64,000 nucleotides of DNA, taken from positions 62,001 through 126,000 of the forward strand of contig NZ_JACHGP010000002.1 of NCBI RefSeq assembly GCF_014202335.1. The letters run 5' to 3'. The notes beneath the pieces are model-generated. The model was given only the letters and a program-made list of their open reading frames with translations. It did no database searches and had not been told where the DNA came from. Source of the stretch: Mycobacterium sp. AZCC_0083. Lineage in GTDB: Bacteria; Actinomycetota; Actinomycetes; Mycobacteriales; Mycobacteriaceae. Positions 42,493 through 55,567 of this stretch are shown piece by piece (the first letter of the stretch is position 1; each line of letters begins with the position of its first letter). A program made the position numbers and the translations under genes.

Positions 42493-43934
42493 CGACCCAG
42501 CTTCCGGAAACCATCGACGCCGCGGACGTGGCGGACTGGTCCGACGACGTGGACGTCGTGGTGGTCGGATTCGGCATCGCGGGTGGTTGCGCCGCGGTCA
42601 GCGCCGCCGCCGCTGGTGCACGGGTCTTGGTCCTCGAACGCGCAGCTGCAGCCGGCGGAACGACGTCGATGGCAGGTGGGCACTTCTACCTCGGCGGCGG
42701 GACCGCCGTGCAGCAGGCCACCGGGCACGAGGACAGCGCCGACGAGATGTACAAGTACCTCGTCGCGGTGTCCCGCGAGCCCGAGCTCGACAAGATCCGC
42801 GCTTACGCGGACGGCAGCGTCGAGCACTTCAACTGGTTGGAGGACTTGGGCTTTCAGTTCGAGCGCAGCTACTACCCCGAGAAGGCGGTCATTCAGCCCA
42901 ACACCGAGGGCCTGATGTTCACCGGCAACGAAAAGGTGTGGCCGTACAAGGACGAAGCCAAACCGGCACCGCGCGGGCACAAGGTGCCGGTCCCCGGCGA
43001 CACCGGCGGTGCGGGCATGGTGGTCGACCTGCTGGTCAAGCGGGCCGCAGATCTCGGCGTTCAGATCCGCTACGAGACGGGTGCTTCCGCTCTGGTCGTC
43101 GACGACGGCGCGGTCGTCGGGGTCGGCTGGAAGCACTTCAACGAATCCGGCGCGATCCGCGCGAAGGCGGTCGTGATCGCCGCGGGCGGCTTCGTGATGA
43201 ACCCCGACATGGTTGCCGAACTGACACCGAAGCTGGCCGAGAAGCCGTTCGTGCTTGGCAACAGCTACGACGACGGGCTTGGCATCCGGCTCGGCGAATC
43301 CGCGGGCGGAGCGACCAAGCACATGGACCAGATCTTCATCACCGCCCCGGTGTATCCGCCGGCCATCCTGCTCACCGGCATCATCGTCAACAAACTCGGT
43401 GAGCGGTTCGTCACCGAGGACTCCTACCATTCCCGCACATCGGGTTTCGTGATGGATCAACCGGACAGCGCGGCGTACCTGATCGTCGACGAATCGCACA
43501 TGGAGCGACCGATGTTCCCGCTCATCAAGTTCATCGACGGTTGGGAGACCGTCGACGAGATGGAAGCCGCACTCGGCATTCCGAAGGGCAAGCTGGTCGC
43601 CACCCTCGACCGCTACAACGAGCACGCTGCACGAGGCGAGGATCCCGACTTCCACAAGCAGCCGGAATTCCTTGCGGCACAAGACACCGGGCCGTGGGCG
43701 GCGTTCGACCTCTCGCTTGGACACGCGATGTACTCGGGCTTCACCGTCGGCGGACTGGCCACCACGGTCGACGGCCAGGTCCGCCGCGCGGACGATTCGG
43801 TGATTCCCGGGCTGTACGCGGCGGGCGCTTGCGCGTCCAACATCGCTCAGGACGGCAAGGGTTACGCCAGCGGGACCCAGCTGGGCGAAGGATCGTTCTT
43901 CGGACGCCGGGCGGGCGCGCACGCCGCACGGTAG
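42489..43934 (+). CDS. FAD-dependent dehydrogenase, fumarate-reductase/ketosteroid-dehydrogenase type (Rv1817-like)
   Basis: 481 residues from GTG 42489. FAD motif VVVVGFGIAGGCAAVSAAAAGARVLVLERAAAAGGTTSMAGGHFYLGG, then the substrate cap, AVVIAAGGFVMN, and a closing GLYAAGACASNIAQDGKGYASGTQLGEGSFFGRRAG. It belongs with 3-ketosteroid delta-1-dehydrogenases and flavoprotein reductases; the M. tuberculosis counterpart by position is Rv1817. With the VOC gene and KstR-type site, a sterol-ring step is plausible, not proven. Confidence 0.92.
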   Translation: MTTQLPETIDAADVADWSDDVDVVVVGFGIAGGCAAVSAAAAGARVLVLERAAAAGGTTSMAGGHFYLGGGTAVQQATGHEDSADEMYKYLVAVSREPELDKIRAYADGSVEHFNWLEDLGFQFERSYYPEKAVIQPNTEGLMFTGNEKVWPYKDEAKPAPRGHKVPVPGDTGGAGMVVDLLVKRAADLGVQIRYETGASALVVDDGAVVGVGWKHFNESGAIRAKAVVIAAGGFVMNPDMVAELTPKLAEKPFVLGNSYDDGLGIRLGESAGGATKHMDQIFITAPVYPPAILLTGIIVNKLGERFVTEDSYHSRTSGFVMDQPDSAAYLIVDESHMERPMFPLIKFIDGWETVDEMEAALGIPKGKLVATLDRYNEHAARGEDPDFHKQPEFLAAQDTGPWAAFDLSLGHAMYSGFTVGGLATTVDGQVRRADDSVIPGLYAAGACASNIAQDGKGYASGTQLGEGSFFGRRAGAHAAR

Positions 43935-43940
43935 CGGTAA

Positions 43941-43974
43941 CATTCCCCGGGTCGCTTCGCTCCTGCCCACCGGA
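43941..43974. repeat. Dispersed GAGCGAAGCGAC repeat, copy A2
   Basis: CATTCCCCGGGTCGCTTCGC followed by TCCTGCCCACCGGA between the convergent ends of the flavoprotein and BacA-like genes; the most complete copy of the longer form. Confidence 0.6.
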
Positions 43975-43982
43975 CCCAAAAC

Positions 43983-45890
43983 CTATACGGGCAACGGTGC
44001 CTCGGCGACCGGGCCGAGCCGCCAACCACCACCGCCAAGCAGTTCGAGGCGACGGCGGTGATGCTGCTCCACGGTGCCGCGGTGGCTGACGCTGACCACG
44101 ATGCAGTCCGGCAACTGCGTTCGCAGCGACCGGTACAACGCGAACTCCTGGCCTTCGTCGAGCGCCGACGTCGACTCGTCGAGGAACACCCCGCTGGGCT
44201 TGACCAGCAGCACCCGGGCGAACGCGATTCGTTGCTGCTCGCCGGGGGAGAGCACCTTGGCCCAGTCCGCGACCTCGTCGAGGCGGCTCCCCAGATGGCC
44301 AAGCGCGACGGTGTCCAGTGCGGCGTGAACGGCTGCGTCGCCGAAATCGCCTCCCTCGCCCGGATACGAGACGACCGAACGCAGGTCGCCCAACGGCGCG
44401 TACGGCATCTGGGACAGGAACATGGTGGCGCCCTCGGGGCTGCGCAACGTGCCCGACGTGAACGGCCACAGTTGCGCCAGGCTGCGCAGCAGCGTGGTCT
44501 TGCCGGTGCCCGACTCACCGGTGATCACCAGCGAGTCGCCGGGATCGAGGCGCACGTCGAGCGGATCGACCAGCTGCACCCCTTCAGGCGTGCGGACCTC
44601 GACGTCGTCGAGCTCCACCGACCCGTCGGTGCTCGGGAGGGCGGTCAACGACGGTAGCGCCCTTGCCCTTTCGTTGGCGGTGAGCAGCCCGTCGAGGCGG
44701 ATGATGGCCGCCCGATACCCGGCGAACGAATCGTAGACGGCACGGAAGAACGACAGCGAGTCGTGCACCGAAAGGAACGCACTCGACGACTGGGTCATGT
44801 CGCCGAGCTGAATCTCGCCGGCGAACACCCGGGGAATCTGCACGACCGTCGGCAGCGGACTGACGATCTGGTGCACCGATCTGTTCCAGCCCTGGAACAA
44901 CACACCCCGTCGTACGAAGGCCCGGTAGTTGGTGATGATCGCCGCGAACCTCGTCATCAACCGGCCACCTTCGGCACGTTCGCCGCGGTAGAACCCCACG
45001 GCCTCACCCGCATCGCGCAGCCGCACCAACGCGTAGCGAAACGCGGCGTTGGTGAGCTCGTTGCGGAACGACAGCCGGATCAGCGGGCGGCCGATCCAGA
45101 ACGCGATGACGGTTGTGAAGAACACGTAGACGAGTGCCAGCCAGAACAGCGCCTTCGGCACGGTGACCCCGAAGACCGTCAGCGGGCCGGCCAGACTCCA
45201 AAGAATCGGAGTGAACGAAACCACCGAGAGGATCGACGTGATCGCACCGAATACGAGTGTCTGCGACGTCCCGACCGTCGGCGTATTCGTCTCGGGACCG
45301 GTACCGGTGGTGAAGATGTCGATGTCCTGCTGAATGCGTTGGTCCGGATTGTCGATCGGCTCGTCGCCGAAACCGGCCAGGAACCGGCCCCGGTAGTAGG
45401 CATCACCGTCAAGCCAGTCGCCCGTGACCCGGTGGGTGAGCCAGACCCGCCACCGGATGATGAACCGCTGCATCAGGTAGAGATCCAGCAGCGTGCGGAC
45501 GATGTCGGAGACCGCAAGGGCGAGGTAGATCAGCATGGCGACCCAAAAGCCGTCGATCGCCGAGTCTTTCGCCACCCCCTCGTCGCTGACCGCGGCCTGC
45601 ATTGCGGAGAACTGGTCGTTGCTCTGGTAGCTGAACAAGACGGACAGGCGCACGTCGATCATCACCGACAGCAGCAGCACCGCGACGAAGGCCCACGCAG
45701 AAACACTTTGGCGACCCTTGAAGTAGTCGCCGGTGATGCGCCAGAACTGCCTGCCCCAGGTGGTGAATCGTGCGATCAACGTCAGCACCACCAGCGTGCA
45801 CAGCGCGCTGATGACCCACGCCTTGGCTATCCAGACCAGCGAATCGACGATCTCGGCGCCCCAGTCAAGCGACGGGGTGAACATCTCCAT
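43983..45890 (-). CDS. SbmA/BacA-like ABC importer, paralogue 1 (Rv1819c family)
   Basis: 635 residues: an N-terminal SbmA/BacA-type membrane domain of about six helices (starting [47 protein letters not shown]) fused to an ABC ATPase. Walker [10 protein letters not shown] at 458-466, signature [13 protein letters not shown] near 547, Walker B VFLDEST near 568, switch His in SVSHRGT. The M. tuberculosis homologue Rv1819c imports cobalamin and hydrophilic peptides such as bleomycin. One of three tandem copies on the same strand; the most likely to have diverged in substrate. Confidence 0.95.
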   Translation of the reverse strand: MEMFTPSLDWGAEIVDSLVWIAKAWVISALCTLVVLTLIARFTTWGRQFWRITGDYFKGRQSVSAWAFVAVLLLSVMIDVRLSVLFSYQSNDQFSAMQAAVSDEGVAKDSAIDGFWVAMLIYLALAVSDIVRTLLDLYLMQRFIIRWRVWLTHRVTGDWLDGDAYYRGRFLAGFGDEPIDNPDQRIQQDIDIFTTGTGPETNTPTVGTSQTLVFGAITSILSVVSFTPILWSLAGPLTVFGVTVPKALFWLALVYVFFTTVIAFWIGRPLIRLSFRNELTNAAFRYALVRLRDAGEAVGFYRGERAEGGRLMTRFAAIITNYRAFVRRGVLFQGWNRSVHQIVSPLPTVVQIPRVFAGEIQLGDMTQSSSAFLSVHDSLSFFRAVYDSFAGYRAAIIRLDGLLTANERARALPSLTALPSTDGSVELDDVEVRTPEGVQLVDPLDVRLDPGDSLVITGESGTGKTTLLRSLAQLWPFTSGTLRSPEGATMFLSQMPYAPLGDLRSVVSYPGEGGDFGDAAVHAALDTVALGHLGSRLDEVADWAKVLSPGEQQRIAFARVLLVKPSGVFLDESTSALDEGQEFALYRSLRTQLPDCIVVSVSHRGTVEQHHRRRLELLGGGGWRLGPVAEAPLPV

Positions 45891-45935
45891 GCCGGGAAGC
45901 TACCGCGACCCATCCGTTGTGATCGGGATGACATA

Positions 45936-45956
45936 CCCCGTCGCTTCGCTCGCCCC
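45936..45956. repeat. Dispersed GAGCGAAGCGAC repeat, copy B3
   Basis: CCCCGTCGCTTCGCTCGCCCC in the 74-base gap between BacA-like paralogues 2 and 1; inverse of copy B1. Confidence 0.6.
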
Positions 45957-45964
45957 TAGAGGCG

Positions 45965-47878
45965 TCACACCGGGACGGAGTCGCCCGCCACGCGGCCCAG
46001 CCGCCATTCGCCGTCGCCGAGCAACTCCAGCTCGTGGGTGTGATGCTGCTCGACGGTCGTGCGGTGGCTGACGCTGACCAGGATCGTGTCGGGAAGCTCA
46101 GCGCGCACCAGCTGATAGAGCATGAACTCCAGGCCCTCGTCGAGCGCCGACGTGGCCTCGTCGAGGAATACCGCCTTGGGCTTGGTCAGCAGGATGCGGG
46201 CGAACGCGATTCGCTGCTGCTCGCCGGGGGAGAGCACCTTGGCCCAGTCAAGGACCTCGTCGAGCCGGACGACGAGATGCGGGAGCGCCACCTTCTCCAG
46301 CATGTCCCGCAGAGCCTGGTCGTCGATCGTGCCTTCCTCGCCCGGGTACGTCACCACGGCGCGCAGATCACCCAGCGGCACGTAGGGCAGCTGCGACAGG
46401 AACATCGTCTCGTTGGGGCCGCACGGCCGGGTCAGCGTCCCCGACGTGAACGGCCACAGCTCGGCAAGGCTGCGCAACAGCGTGGTCTTCCCGCTGCCCG
46501 ACGGGCCGGTGACCACCAATGTGTCGCCGATCTCCAGGCGCATGTCGAGCGGCTTGATCAGCTGCTTGCCGTCCGGTGTGCGGACCTCGACGTCGTCGAG
46601 TTCGACCGTGCCGTCCTTGCATGGCGTGGTCGTCAGCTGCGGCAGCGCCCTGCCCTCCTGGTTGGCGACGACAAGGCCGTCAAGGCGGATGATCGCGGCC
46701 CGGTACCCGGCGAACTGGTCGTAGGCGTTTCGGAAGAAGGAAAGCCCGTCCTGGATGTTGTTGAAGGCCGACGCGGTCTGGGACATGTCACCGAGTTTGA
46801 TCTGGCCCGCGAAGAACCGCGGAAACTGCAGCAGGTAGGGCAACGGCACGATGATCTGACTGAGAGACAGGTTCCAGCCGTAGAAGCCGACCATTCGGTT
46901 GACGTAGCGCTTGTAGTTGTCGACCACAGCGCCGAAGCGTCCCCGCAATCCGGCGCGCTCGGCGATCTCCCCGCGGTAGAAGGCGACCGCCTCGGACGCG
47001 TCGCGCAGTCGCACCAGGGCGTAGCGGAAGGCCGCGTTGAACTTCTCGTTGTCGAAGCTGAACCAGATGATCGGTCTGCCGATCCAGAACGCGATGATCG
47101 ACGCCAAGACGACGTAACCCAGCCCGATCCAGAACATCGCCCGCGGAATGTCCATCCCGAAGATCGTCAGCGTGCCCGACAGGCCCCACAGGATCGGCAC
47201 GAAGGAAAAGATGGAGGTAACCGCGGAGATCGACCCGAACAGCAGTGTGGAGCCCGCAGTTTGGTTCGGCGTGTTGGGAGATGGCCCCACGCCTGCGGTG
47301 AAGATGTCGATGTCGGTCTGGATTCGCTGGTCTGGGTTGTCGATCGTGTCGTCGATGAAGCGGGATCGGTAATAGGCCTTGCCGTCGAGCCAGTCCCCGG
47401 TGAGCCGATCTGTCAGCCAGGCCCGCCACGCCAACATGAACCTCTGCGCCACGAACAGGTCCAGCATGACGCGCGCCACGTAGATGGAGGCCAGTACGCA
47501 GAAGACGATCATCGCCAGCCAGAAGCCGGCCTTGCCGGAGTTCTTCACGGCTTCGTCGTTGCCGCCGATGCCCGTAGCGATCACCTGGAAGCTGGTCATC
47601 AGGTCGTTGCCGTAGTAGCTCATGAGCACGTCGATGCGGACGCCGATGATCACCAACAGCAGCATCGATGCCAACCACAGCCAGATCTTCAGGCTGGAAC
47701 GGTCGGTGAAGTACGCGCCGGTGATGCGCCAGAACTGCCTGCCCCACGTGGTGTAGCGGAAGATGAGGGCCAGGATCGCGACCGTGGCGACCGCGGCGAT
47801 GGCCCACGCCTTGGCGATCCAGATCAGTGACACGAGCCACTCGCCGCCCCAGTCCAGCGAAGGGGTGAACATATCCAT
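45965..47878 (-). CDS. SbmA/BacA-like ABC importer, paralogue 2
   Basis: 637 residues with the same layout: [29 protein letters not shown] start, membrane domain, Walker [10 protein letters not shown] at 458-466, signature [13 protein letters not shown], Walker B VFLDEAT, switch SVSHRTT. Its first and last regions are closely similar to paralogue 1, so the two likely arose by local duplication. The central membrane region differs more, as expected if substrates differ. Confidence 0.95.
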   Translation of the reverse strand: MDMFTPSLDWGGEWLVSLIWIAKAWAIAAVATVAILALIFRYTTWGRQFWRITGAYFTDRSSLKIWLWLASMLLLVIIGVRIDVLMSYYGNDLMTSFQVIATGIGGNDEAVKNSGKAGFWLAMIVFCVLASIYVARVMLDLFVAQRFMLAWRAWLTDRLTGDWLDGKAYYRSRFIDDTIDNPDQRIQTDIDIFTAGVGPSPNTPNQTAGSTLLFGSISAVTSIFSFVPILWGLSGTLTIFGMDIPRAMFWIGLGYVVLASIIAFWIGRPIIWFSFDNEKFNAAFRYALVRLRDASEAVAFYRGEIAERAGLRGRFGAVVDNYKRYVNRMVGFYGWNLSLSQIIVPLPYLLQFPRFFAGQIKLGDMSQTASAFNNIQDGLSFFRNAYDQFAGYRAAIIRLDGLVVANQEGRALPQLTTTPCKDGTVELDDVEVRTPDGKQLIKPLDMRLEIGDTLVVTGPSGSGKTTLLRSLAELWPFTSGTLTRPCGPNETMFLSQLPYVPLGDLRAVVTYPGEEGTIDDQALRDMLEKVALPHLVVRLDEVLDWAKVLSPGEQQRIAFARILLTKPKAVFLDEATSALDEGLEFMLYQLVRAELPDTILVSVSHRTTVEQHHTHELELLGDGEWRLGRVAGDSVPV

Positions 47879-47923
47879 CCCGGCAAGGTACCCCCACTGC
47901 CTGCCGCCGGGCTTCCCGAGGCG

Positions 47924-49825
47924 TCAACGAGCGGCGGCGAGCCGATCGAGTCGCCAGTCGCCATCGCCGAGCAGTTCGAGCTGCCGGTCGTGATGCTGGT
48001 CGACGGTGTCGCGGTGGCTCACGCTCACCACGATCGTGTCGGGCAGCTCGTCGCGAATGAGGCGGTAGAGCATCAACTCCAGACCCTCGTCCATGGCGGA
48101 GGTGGATTCGTCGAGGAACACGGCCTTGGGCTTGTTCAGCAGGATGCGCGCGAAGGCGATGCGTTGCTGTTCGCCGACCGAGAGCACCTTGGCCCAGTCC
48201 TTCACCTCGTTGATCCGGATGATCAGATGCGGCAGCGCCACCTTGAGAAGGGCGCCCTGAACCAGCTCGTCGTCGACGGCCCCCTCCGGAGATGGGTAGG
48301 ACGTCACCGCCCTCAGATCGCCCATTGGGAGGTAGGGCAGCTGCGCGACGAACATCGTCTCCCGCGCGGCGATCGGGTAGCTGACGACTCCGGACGTGTA
48401 CGGCCACAAGCCCGCGACACTCTGCAGCAGAACGGTCTTCCCGCTGCCCGACGGGCCCTTGATCAGCAGGCCGTCACCGGGCTCCAGCCGCAGGGACAGT
48501 GCGCGGATCAGTCTCTTTCCGTCGGGTGTTCGCACGTCGACGTCCTCGGCAGCCACCACGTCCGCGTCCTGGGTCGTCACGCGGGGCATCGCTCTGGCAC
48601 GGTCGTTGGCGTCGATCAACCCGTCGAGGCGGATGAGCGCCGCCCGGTAACTTGCGAACGAGTCGTACGCATTGCGGAAGAACGACAAGGCGTCGTGAAT
48701 CGCGTGGAACGCGGTCGCCGACTGCATCACGTCCCCGAACGAGATCTCACTCGCGAAGAGTCGCTGCGCCTGAACGATGTACGGCAATGGATTGATCGTC
48801 TGACTCGCGGCCAGATTCCAGCCGAGGAACATCACCATGCGGTTCAGCCACATCCGGTAGTTGGTGATGACGGAGGTGAGTCTGTGGTCCAGCAGGCCGC
48901 GTTCGACGTTCTCGCCCCGATAGAGACCGATGGCGCTCGCGCTGTCCTTCATCCTGATCATCGCGTAGCGAAAGCTGGCGTTGCGCAACTCATTCAGGTA
49001 GCTCAACCGGATCAGCGGCCGACCGATCCAGAACGCGATGATCGTCGCGGCCAGCACGTAGCCGATCACGATCCAGAACAGCGCCTTCGGCAACGTGACG
49101 TCAAGGACCGTCAGCGGTCCGGACAGGTGCCACAGGATCACGCCGAACGCGGCGACGCTCAACACCGACTCGACGGCGCCGAACAGCAGGGTGCTGCCCG
49201 AGCCGTGCGACGGCACGTTCGGCTCGCCCGTCACGGTGGTGACGATGTCGATGTCCTGTTGGATGCGCTGATCGGGATTGTCGATCGGTTCCTTGGCGAG
49301 TTGGCCCCGGTAGTACGCGTGCCCGTCCAGCCAGTCGCCGGTCAGCCTGCGGGTCAACCACACTCGCCAGTCGATGATGAATCGTTGGGTGAGGTAGAGG
49401 TCGAGCAGGAACCGGGCGGCGGCCACCGTCGCAAGGATCGCGAAGATTCCCATCGACGTCCAAAACCCATGGACGCCAGTTTGTTTCAGGGAAGTCTCCG
49501 ACGAGCCGCTGCCCTCGAAGGCGACCTGCAACGCCGAGAAGAGATCGTTGGCGTAGTAGCTGATGAGAACGCTGACCCGCACCGACACGACCGCCGAAGC
49601 CAGCAGAGCCGCCAGCACCAACCACACCGGCCAGCTCGCGCGCCCGACGAAGTAATCACCGGTGATGCGCCAGAACTGGCGCCCCCACCCGGTGAACCGG
49701 TGCAGCAGGACGAGCACCACGACCACGCAGAGCGCGGCGATCAGGAATGTCTCGAGCACCCACAGCGTCGAGTTGACGAGTTCATTGCTCCAGTCGACCG
49801 ATGGTTTGAACTCTGGAGAATCCAT
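47924..49825 (-). CDS. SbmA/BacA-like ABC importer, paralogue 3
   Basis: 633 residues from ATG 49825, chosen because GGAGGAG stands nine bases upstream. Starts [41 protein letters not shown]. Walker [10 protein letters not shown] near 455, signature variant [13 protein letters not shown] (Val where the others have Pro), Walker B VFLDEST. It is the most divergent of the three and the first in the transcription direction, divergent from secA2. Confidence 0.95.
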   Translation of the reverse strand: MDSPEFKPSVDWSNELVNSTLWVLETFLIAALCVVVVLVLLHRFTGWGRQFWRITGDYFVGRASWPVWLVLAALLASAVVSVRVSVLISYYANDLFSALQVAFEGSGSSETSLKQTGVHGFWTSMGIFAILATVAAARFLLDLYLTQRFIIDWRVWLTRRLTGDWLDGHAYYRGQLAKEPIDNPDQRIQQDIDIVTTVTGEPNVPSHGSGSTLLFGAVESVLSVAAFGVILWHLSGPLTVLDVTLPKALFWIVIGYVLAATIIAFWIGRPLIRLSYLNELRNASFRYAMIRMKDSASAIGLYRGENVERGLLDHRLTSVITNYRMWLNRMVMFLGWNLAASQTINPLPYIVQAQRLFASEISFGDVMQSATAFHAIHDALSFFRNAYDSFASYRAALIRLDGLIDANDRARAMPRVTTQDADVVAAEDVDVRTPDGKRLIRALSLRLEPGDGLLIKGPSGSGKTVLLQSVAGLWPYTSGVVSYPIAARETMFVAQLPYLPMGDLRAVTSYPSPEGAVDDELVQGALLKVALPHLIIRINEVKDWAKVLSVGEQQRIAFARILLNKPKAVFLDESTSAMDEGLELMLYRLIRDELPDTIVVSVSHRDTVDQHHDRQLELLGDGDWRLDRLAAAR

Positions 49826-49968
49826 CCGACGAAACTCCTCCGCAGGCGTCCGACGACACCGCTCTGCGGCGAAGCTACCGCAGCGCCGACCTGGCTGATC
49901 CCGGGTCGAATGCGATTGGGTGCCGATCACACTCTCGGCGGGTGTTCCCGGCCGCGTACCTTGAACAC

Positions 49969-52317
<2,349 letters not shown>

Positions 52318-52326
52318 GTTTACGCC

Positions 52327-52998
52327 ATGGAGCCCAGGCCCGAGGGCAGGATCCGGGACGTGCACCCGACGCCAGGGGAGCCCGGCGACCGGATCCTGAC
52401 CATTCCGAATGCGCTGAGCGTGTTGCGGCTGGTCCTGGTGCCGGTGTTCCTCTACCTCCTGCTCGGCATACACGCCGACGCCTGGGCCGTCGCCGTGCTG
52501 ATGTTCAGCGGCTTCTCCGACTGGGCGGACGGCAAGATCGCCCGTCTGGTGGACAATCAGTCGTCGCGCCTGGGAGCGCTGCTCGATCCCGCGGTCGACC
52601 GCATCTACATGCTGGTCGTCCCCGTCGCGATGGCGATCGACGGCATCGTGCCGTGGTGGATCGTGCTCACGCTGATCGGACGTGACGTCGTGCTGGCCGC
52701 GACGCTTCCCGTGCTGCGCAGCCGCGGCCTGACGGCGCTGCCGGTGACCTACATCGGCAAGGCGGCGACGTTCGCGTTGATGTCGGGGCTGCCCCTGATC
52801 CTGTTGGGCCAGTGGGATGCGCTGTGGAGCCGCATCATCCTGGCCATTGGCTGGGCCTTCCTGATCTGGGGCATGGCCATGTATCTGTGGTCGGCCGTGC
52901 TCTACCTGGTCCAGGTCGTGCTGGTGGTGCGCCAGATGCCCCGGGTGCGTGGCGGAGGGCAGGAGCGAAGTGACCCGGGAAGTAGATCCAGTGGCTGA
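52327..52998 (+). CDS. pgsA2: CDP-alcohol phosphatidyltransferase PgsA2
   Basis: 223 residues, several membrane helices. Signature DxxDGxxARx8GxxxDxxxD is complete: Asp65, Asp68-Gly69, Ala72-Arg73, Gly83, Asp87, Asp91 ([12 protein letters not shown] ... [11 protein letters not shown]). Makes a phospholipid by swapping CMP for an alcohol headgroup; in M. tuberculosis this is Rv1822, whose exact product is unsettled. The C-terminus [10 protein letters not shown] is encoded by a dispersed repeat. It starts nine bases after secA2 and overlaps the next gene. Confidence 0.96.
   Translation: MEPRPEGRIRDVHPTPGEPGDRILTIPNALSVLRLVLVPVFLYLLLGIHADAWAVAVLMFSGFSDWADGKIARLVDNQSSRLGALLDPAVDRIYMLVVPVAMAIDGIVPWWIVLTLIGRDVVLAATLPVLRSRGLTALPVTYIGKAATFALMSGLPLILLGQWDALWSRIILAIGWAFLIWGMAMYLWSAVLYLVQVVLVVRQMPRVRGGGQERSDPGSRSSG
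52951..52982. repeat. Dispersed GAGCGAAGYGAC repeat, copy A3 (in coding end)
   Basis: GGCGGAGGGCAGGAGCGAAG followed by TGACCCGGGAA. It encodes the [10 protein letters not shown] tail of PgsA2 and also supplies the AGGAG ribosome site and GTG start (52970) of the next gene. Confidence 0.6.
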
Positions 52999-53902
52999 CG
53001 ACGAACGCGCGCTCGGCGGGTACGGCGCCGAAGCCGGCCGCAACGCGCACGAGGCGGATGCGCCGACGCTGATCCCGGTGCCGTCGCTGCTGCGTTCGTT
53101 GCTCTCCGAGCACCTCGATCCCGGCTATGCCGCTGCCGCGGCGCGCCGCAAGTCAGGCAACACCCGCAGCCGGTGGTCGGACCTCAGTTGGCAGCTGCTC
53201 GCCGGCGTGGCGGTCGCCGCCGTCTTCGCCGCGGCGGCAGCACAAGCGCAGTCGGTCGCCCCAGCGACCCACGAGACTCAGTTGGTGTTGGCCGACGGGG
53301 TGCGGTCGGCCGAGGCCGTTACCGCCGGCTCCACGTCCCGACGCAACGACCTGGCCTCCGAGGTCGAGACCGAACGGCGCACCCGTCTCGAAGGTGACGA
53401 ACAGGGCAGGCAACTGCTTGGCAGCCTCGACGTCGCGGAGGCCGCCGCGGCAGCGACGCGCGTGCAGGGACCCGGACTCACGGTGACCGTGACCGAACCC
53501 CCGACTGCCCGCGACCTGACCGACGTGTCCAAGGAGCGGGTGCCGGGCAGTCGCCAGGTCATTCTCGACCGGGACCTGCAGTTGGTGGTCAACTCACTGT
53601 GGGTCAGCGGCGCGGAGGCCATCGCCGTCGGCGGAGTGCGGATCGGGCCCAACGTGACGATCCGGCAGGCCGGTGGCGGGATTCTCGTCGACAATCAACC
53701 GATCAGCAGCCCCTACGTCGTGCTCGGAATCGGGCCACCCCACGGAATGCACGACACGTTCGACAACAGTCCGGCGCTACAGCGGCTTCGGCTCCTTGAG
53801 GCCTCCTACGGGGTCGGGGTCAACGTCAGCGAAGGCGACGGCCTCGCCGTCCCTGCCGGCTCGGTACGAGACGTCAACTTCGCCAAGCAGATCGGACGCT
53901 GA
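52970..53902 (+). CDS. DUF881 protein (Rv1823-like)
   Basis: 310 residues if started at GTG 52970, which has AGGAG four bases upstream; GTG 52991 is an alternative. Conserved block [31 protein letters not shown], one membrane helix ([24 protein letters not shown]), a coiled-coil-like stretch ([37 protein letters not shown]) and an external DUF881 domain ([12 protein letters not shown] ... [14 protein letters not shown]). It pairs with a second DUF881 gene at 54278 around a DUF1290 gene, the YlxW/YlxX/Sbp set known near division genes in Firmicutes. Confidence 0.9.
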   Translation: MTREVDPVADDERALGGYGAEAGRNAHEADAPTLIPVPSLLRSLLSEHLDPGYAAAAARRKSGNTRSRWSDLSWQLLAGVAVAAVFAAAAAQAQSVAPATHETQLVLADGVRSAEAVTAGSTSRRNDLASEVETERRTRLEGDEQGRQLLGSLDVAEAAAAATRVQGPGLTVTVTEPPTARDLTDVSKERVPGSRQVILDRDLQLVVNSLWVSGAEAIAVGGVRIGPNVTIRQAGGGILVDNQPISSPYVVLGIGPPHGMHDTFDNSPALQRLRLLEASYGVGVNVSEGDGLAVPAGSVRDVNFAKQIGR

Positions 53903-53945
53903 CCCCTGAAATGCACGACCGGAGAGCAGACATGATCGGACCCAC

Positions 53946-54278
53946 GTGATCGGAATCGCCGCACTCGTCGTCGGAATCGTGCTGGGGCTGGTATTCCATC
54001 CCAGCGTGCCCGAGGTGATCCAGCCGTATCTGCCGATCGCGGTGGTGGCCGCGCTCGACGCGGTGTTCGGCGGGCTTCGGGCCTACCTGGAGCGGATCTT
54101 CGACTCGAAGGTCTTCGTGGTGTCGTTCGTGTTCAACGTGTTGGTCGCGGCGATCATCGTGTTCGTCGGCGACCAGCTGGGTGTGGGCACACAACTGTCC
54201 ACCGCAATCATCGTCGTGCTCGGCATCCGGATCTTCGGCAATGCCGCCGCTCTGCGGCGCAGGCTGTTCGGGGCGTGA
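53946..54278 (+). CDS. DUF1290 small membrane protein (Sbp-like, Rv1824-like)
   Basis: 110 residues, GTG start. Three or four membrane helices: IGIAALVVGIVLGLVFHP, YLPIAVVAALDAVFGGLRAYLE, VVSFVFNVLVAAIIVFVGDQLG and AIIVVLGIRIFGNAAALRRRLFG. Matches the Sbp/DUF1290 family. Probably forms a membrane complex with the two DUF881 proteins on either side; role unknown. Confidence 0.93.
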   Translation: MIGIAALVVGIVLGLVFHPSVPEVIQPYLPIAVVAALDAVFGGLRAYLERIFDSKVFVVSFVFNVLVAAIIVFVGDQLGVGTQLSTAIIVVLGIRIFGNAAALRRRLFGA

Positions 54279-55105
54279 TGAGCGACCACCCGCACTCGCA
54301 CGCGACCGAGCCGGAACATCACGGCCGGCACGAGCGGGGCCCCGACGAACCGGCCCAGCCGATCGGCGAGCTGCTGCCCAGCGGTATGGCCGGCGTGTTC
54401 CGCCGCGGCCGGTCCCAGATCGTGTTCGGCGGGCTCGCGGTGCTGCTGTGCATGGTGCTCGGCGTCGCGATCGTCACGCAGGTCCGCCAGACCGAGTCCG
54501 GCGACTCGCTGGAGACCGCCAGGCCCGCCGACCTACTGGTGCTGCTCGATTCGCTGCAACAGCGCGAAGCGGCCCTCAACACCGAGGTCGCCGATCTCCA
54601 GCGCACCCTGACTGCGCTGCAGTCCTCCGGCAGCAACGATCAGGCGGCGGTCGAGAACGCCAGGGCGAGGCTGGGCGCGCTGTCGATCCTGATCGGCACC
54701 GTGGGCGCGACGGGGCCGGGGGTCACGCTGACGATCGGCGACACCGCCCCCGGCGTGTCGCCGGAGACGATGCTCGACGTGATCAACGAGCTGCGTGCCG
54801 CGGGCGCAGAGGCCATGGAGATCAGATCCGCAGGAGGGCAGCCAGCGGTGCGTGTCGGCGTCGACACCTGGGTGATCGGTTCGGCCGGTGCGCTCAACGT
54901 TGACGGAACCCCGCTGAGCCCGCCGTATTCGGTTCTGGCGATTGGCGATCCACCCACGCTGGCCGCCGCGATGAACATCCCCGGTGGGGCGATGGACAGC
55001 ATCGAGCGGGTCGGCGGCACAATGACTGTGCAACAATCTGCCACCGTCGACGTGACCGCCTTGCGGCAACCGAAACCCCGCCAATACGCTCAGCCCGTCA
55101 AGTGA
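54278..55105 (+). CDS. DUF881 protein (Rv1825-like)
   Basis: 275 residues from ATG 54278 (GTG 54275 would overlap the previous stop). His-rich N-terminus, membrane helix QIVFGGLAVLLCMVLGVAIVTQV, then coiled-coil (LLVLLDSLQQREAALNTEVADLQRTLTALQ) and DUF881 core (GPGVTLTIGDTAPG, INELRAAGAEAMEIRSAGGQPAVRV). Paralogue of the protein at 52970. Function unknown. Confidence 0.92.
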   Translation: MSDHPHSHATEPEHHGRHERGPDEPAQPIGELLPSGMAGVFRRGRSQIVFGGLAVLLCMVLGVAIVTQVRQTESGDSLETARPADLLVLLDSLQQREAALNTEVADLQRTLTALQSSGSNDQAAVENARARLGALSILIGTVGATGPGVTLTIGDTAPGVSPETMLDVINELRAAGAEAMEIRSAGGQPAVRVGVDTWVIGSAGALNVDGTPLSPPYSVLAIGDPPTLAAAMNIPGGAMDSIERVGGTMTVQQSATVDVTALRQPKPRQYAQPVK

Positions 55106-55141
55106 GCCGACCCGCGATGAGCCCAAGAACCAAGGAGCGCC

Positions 55142-55537
55142 GTGAGCGAGATTCCGCCCGACCTTTACTACACCTCGGACCACGAATGGGTTCGTCGCAC
55201 GGGTGACGACACCGTCCGAGTCGGCATCACGGACTACGCGCAGTCAGCGCTGGGTGACGTGGTGTACACCGACCTGCCCGCGGTCGGCACCGAGGTCGAG
55301 GCCGGCAGTGAGTTCGGAAACGTGGAATCGACCAAGTCGACGTCCGAGCTGTACGCACCGCTGACGGCGAAAGTCGTTGCAGTGAACGAGGATCTCGTCG
55401 ACGCGCCAGAGCAGATCAACGCGGAGCCGTACGGGGCAGGCTGGCTCGTCGACCTGCAGGTCGACGCGGCGAGTCTGGACGACGCCCTGGCCTCTCTGCT
55501 CGACGCCGAAGGCTACCGGGCGACCCTCGACGAATGA
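55142..55537 (+). CDS. gcvH: Glycine cleavage system H protein
   Basis: 131 residues, GTG start with AAGGAG upstream. Lipoyl-carrier domain; the lipoylated Lys65 is in GNVESTKSTSELYAP, with DHEWVRR at the N-terminus. Shuttles the aminomethyl group between P, T and L proteins. gcvP lies 3 kb downstream beyond garA; gcvT is not in the window. Confidence 0.98.
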   Translation: MSEIPPDLYYTSDHEWVRRTGDDTVRVGITDYAQSALGDVVYTDLPAVGTEVEAGSEFGNVESTKSTSELYAPLTAKVVAVNEDLVDAPEQINAEPYGAGWLVDLQVDAASLDDALASLLDAEGYRATLDE

Positions 55538-55567
55538 GAAAACGGGCGGTGGTGGACACATCGGCAG

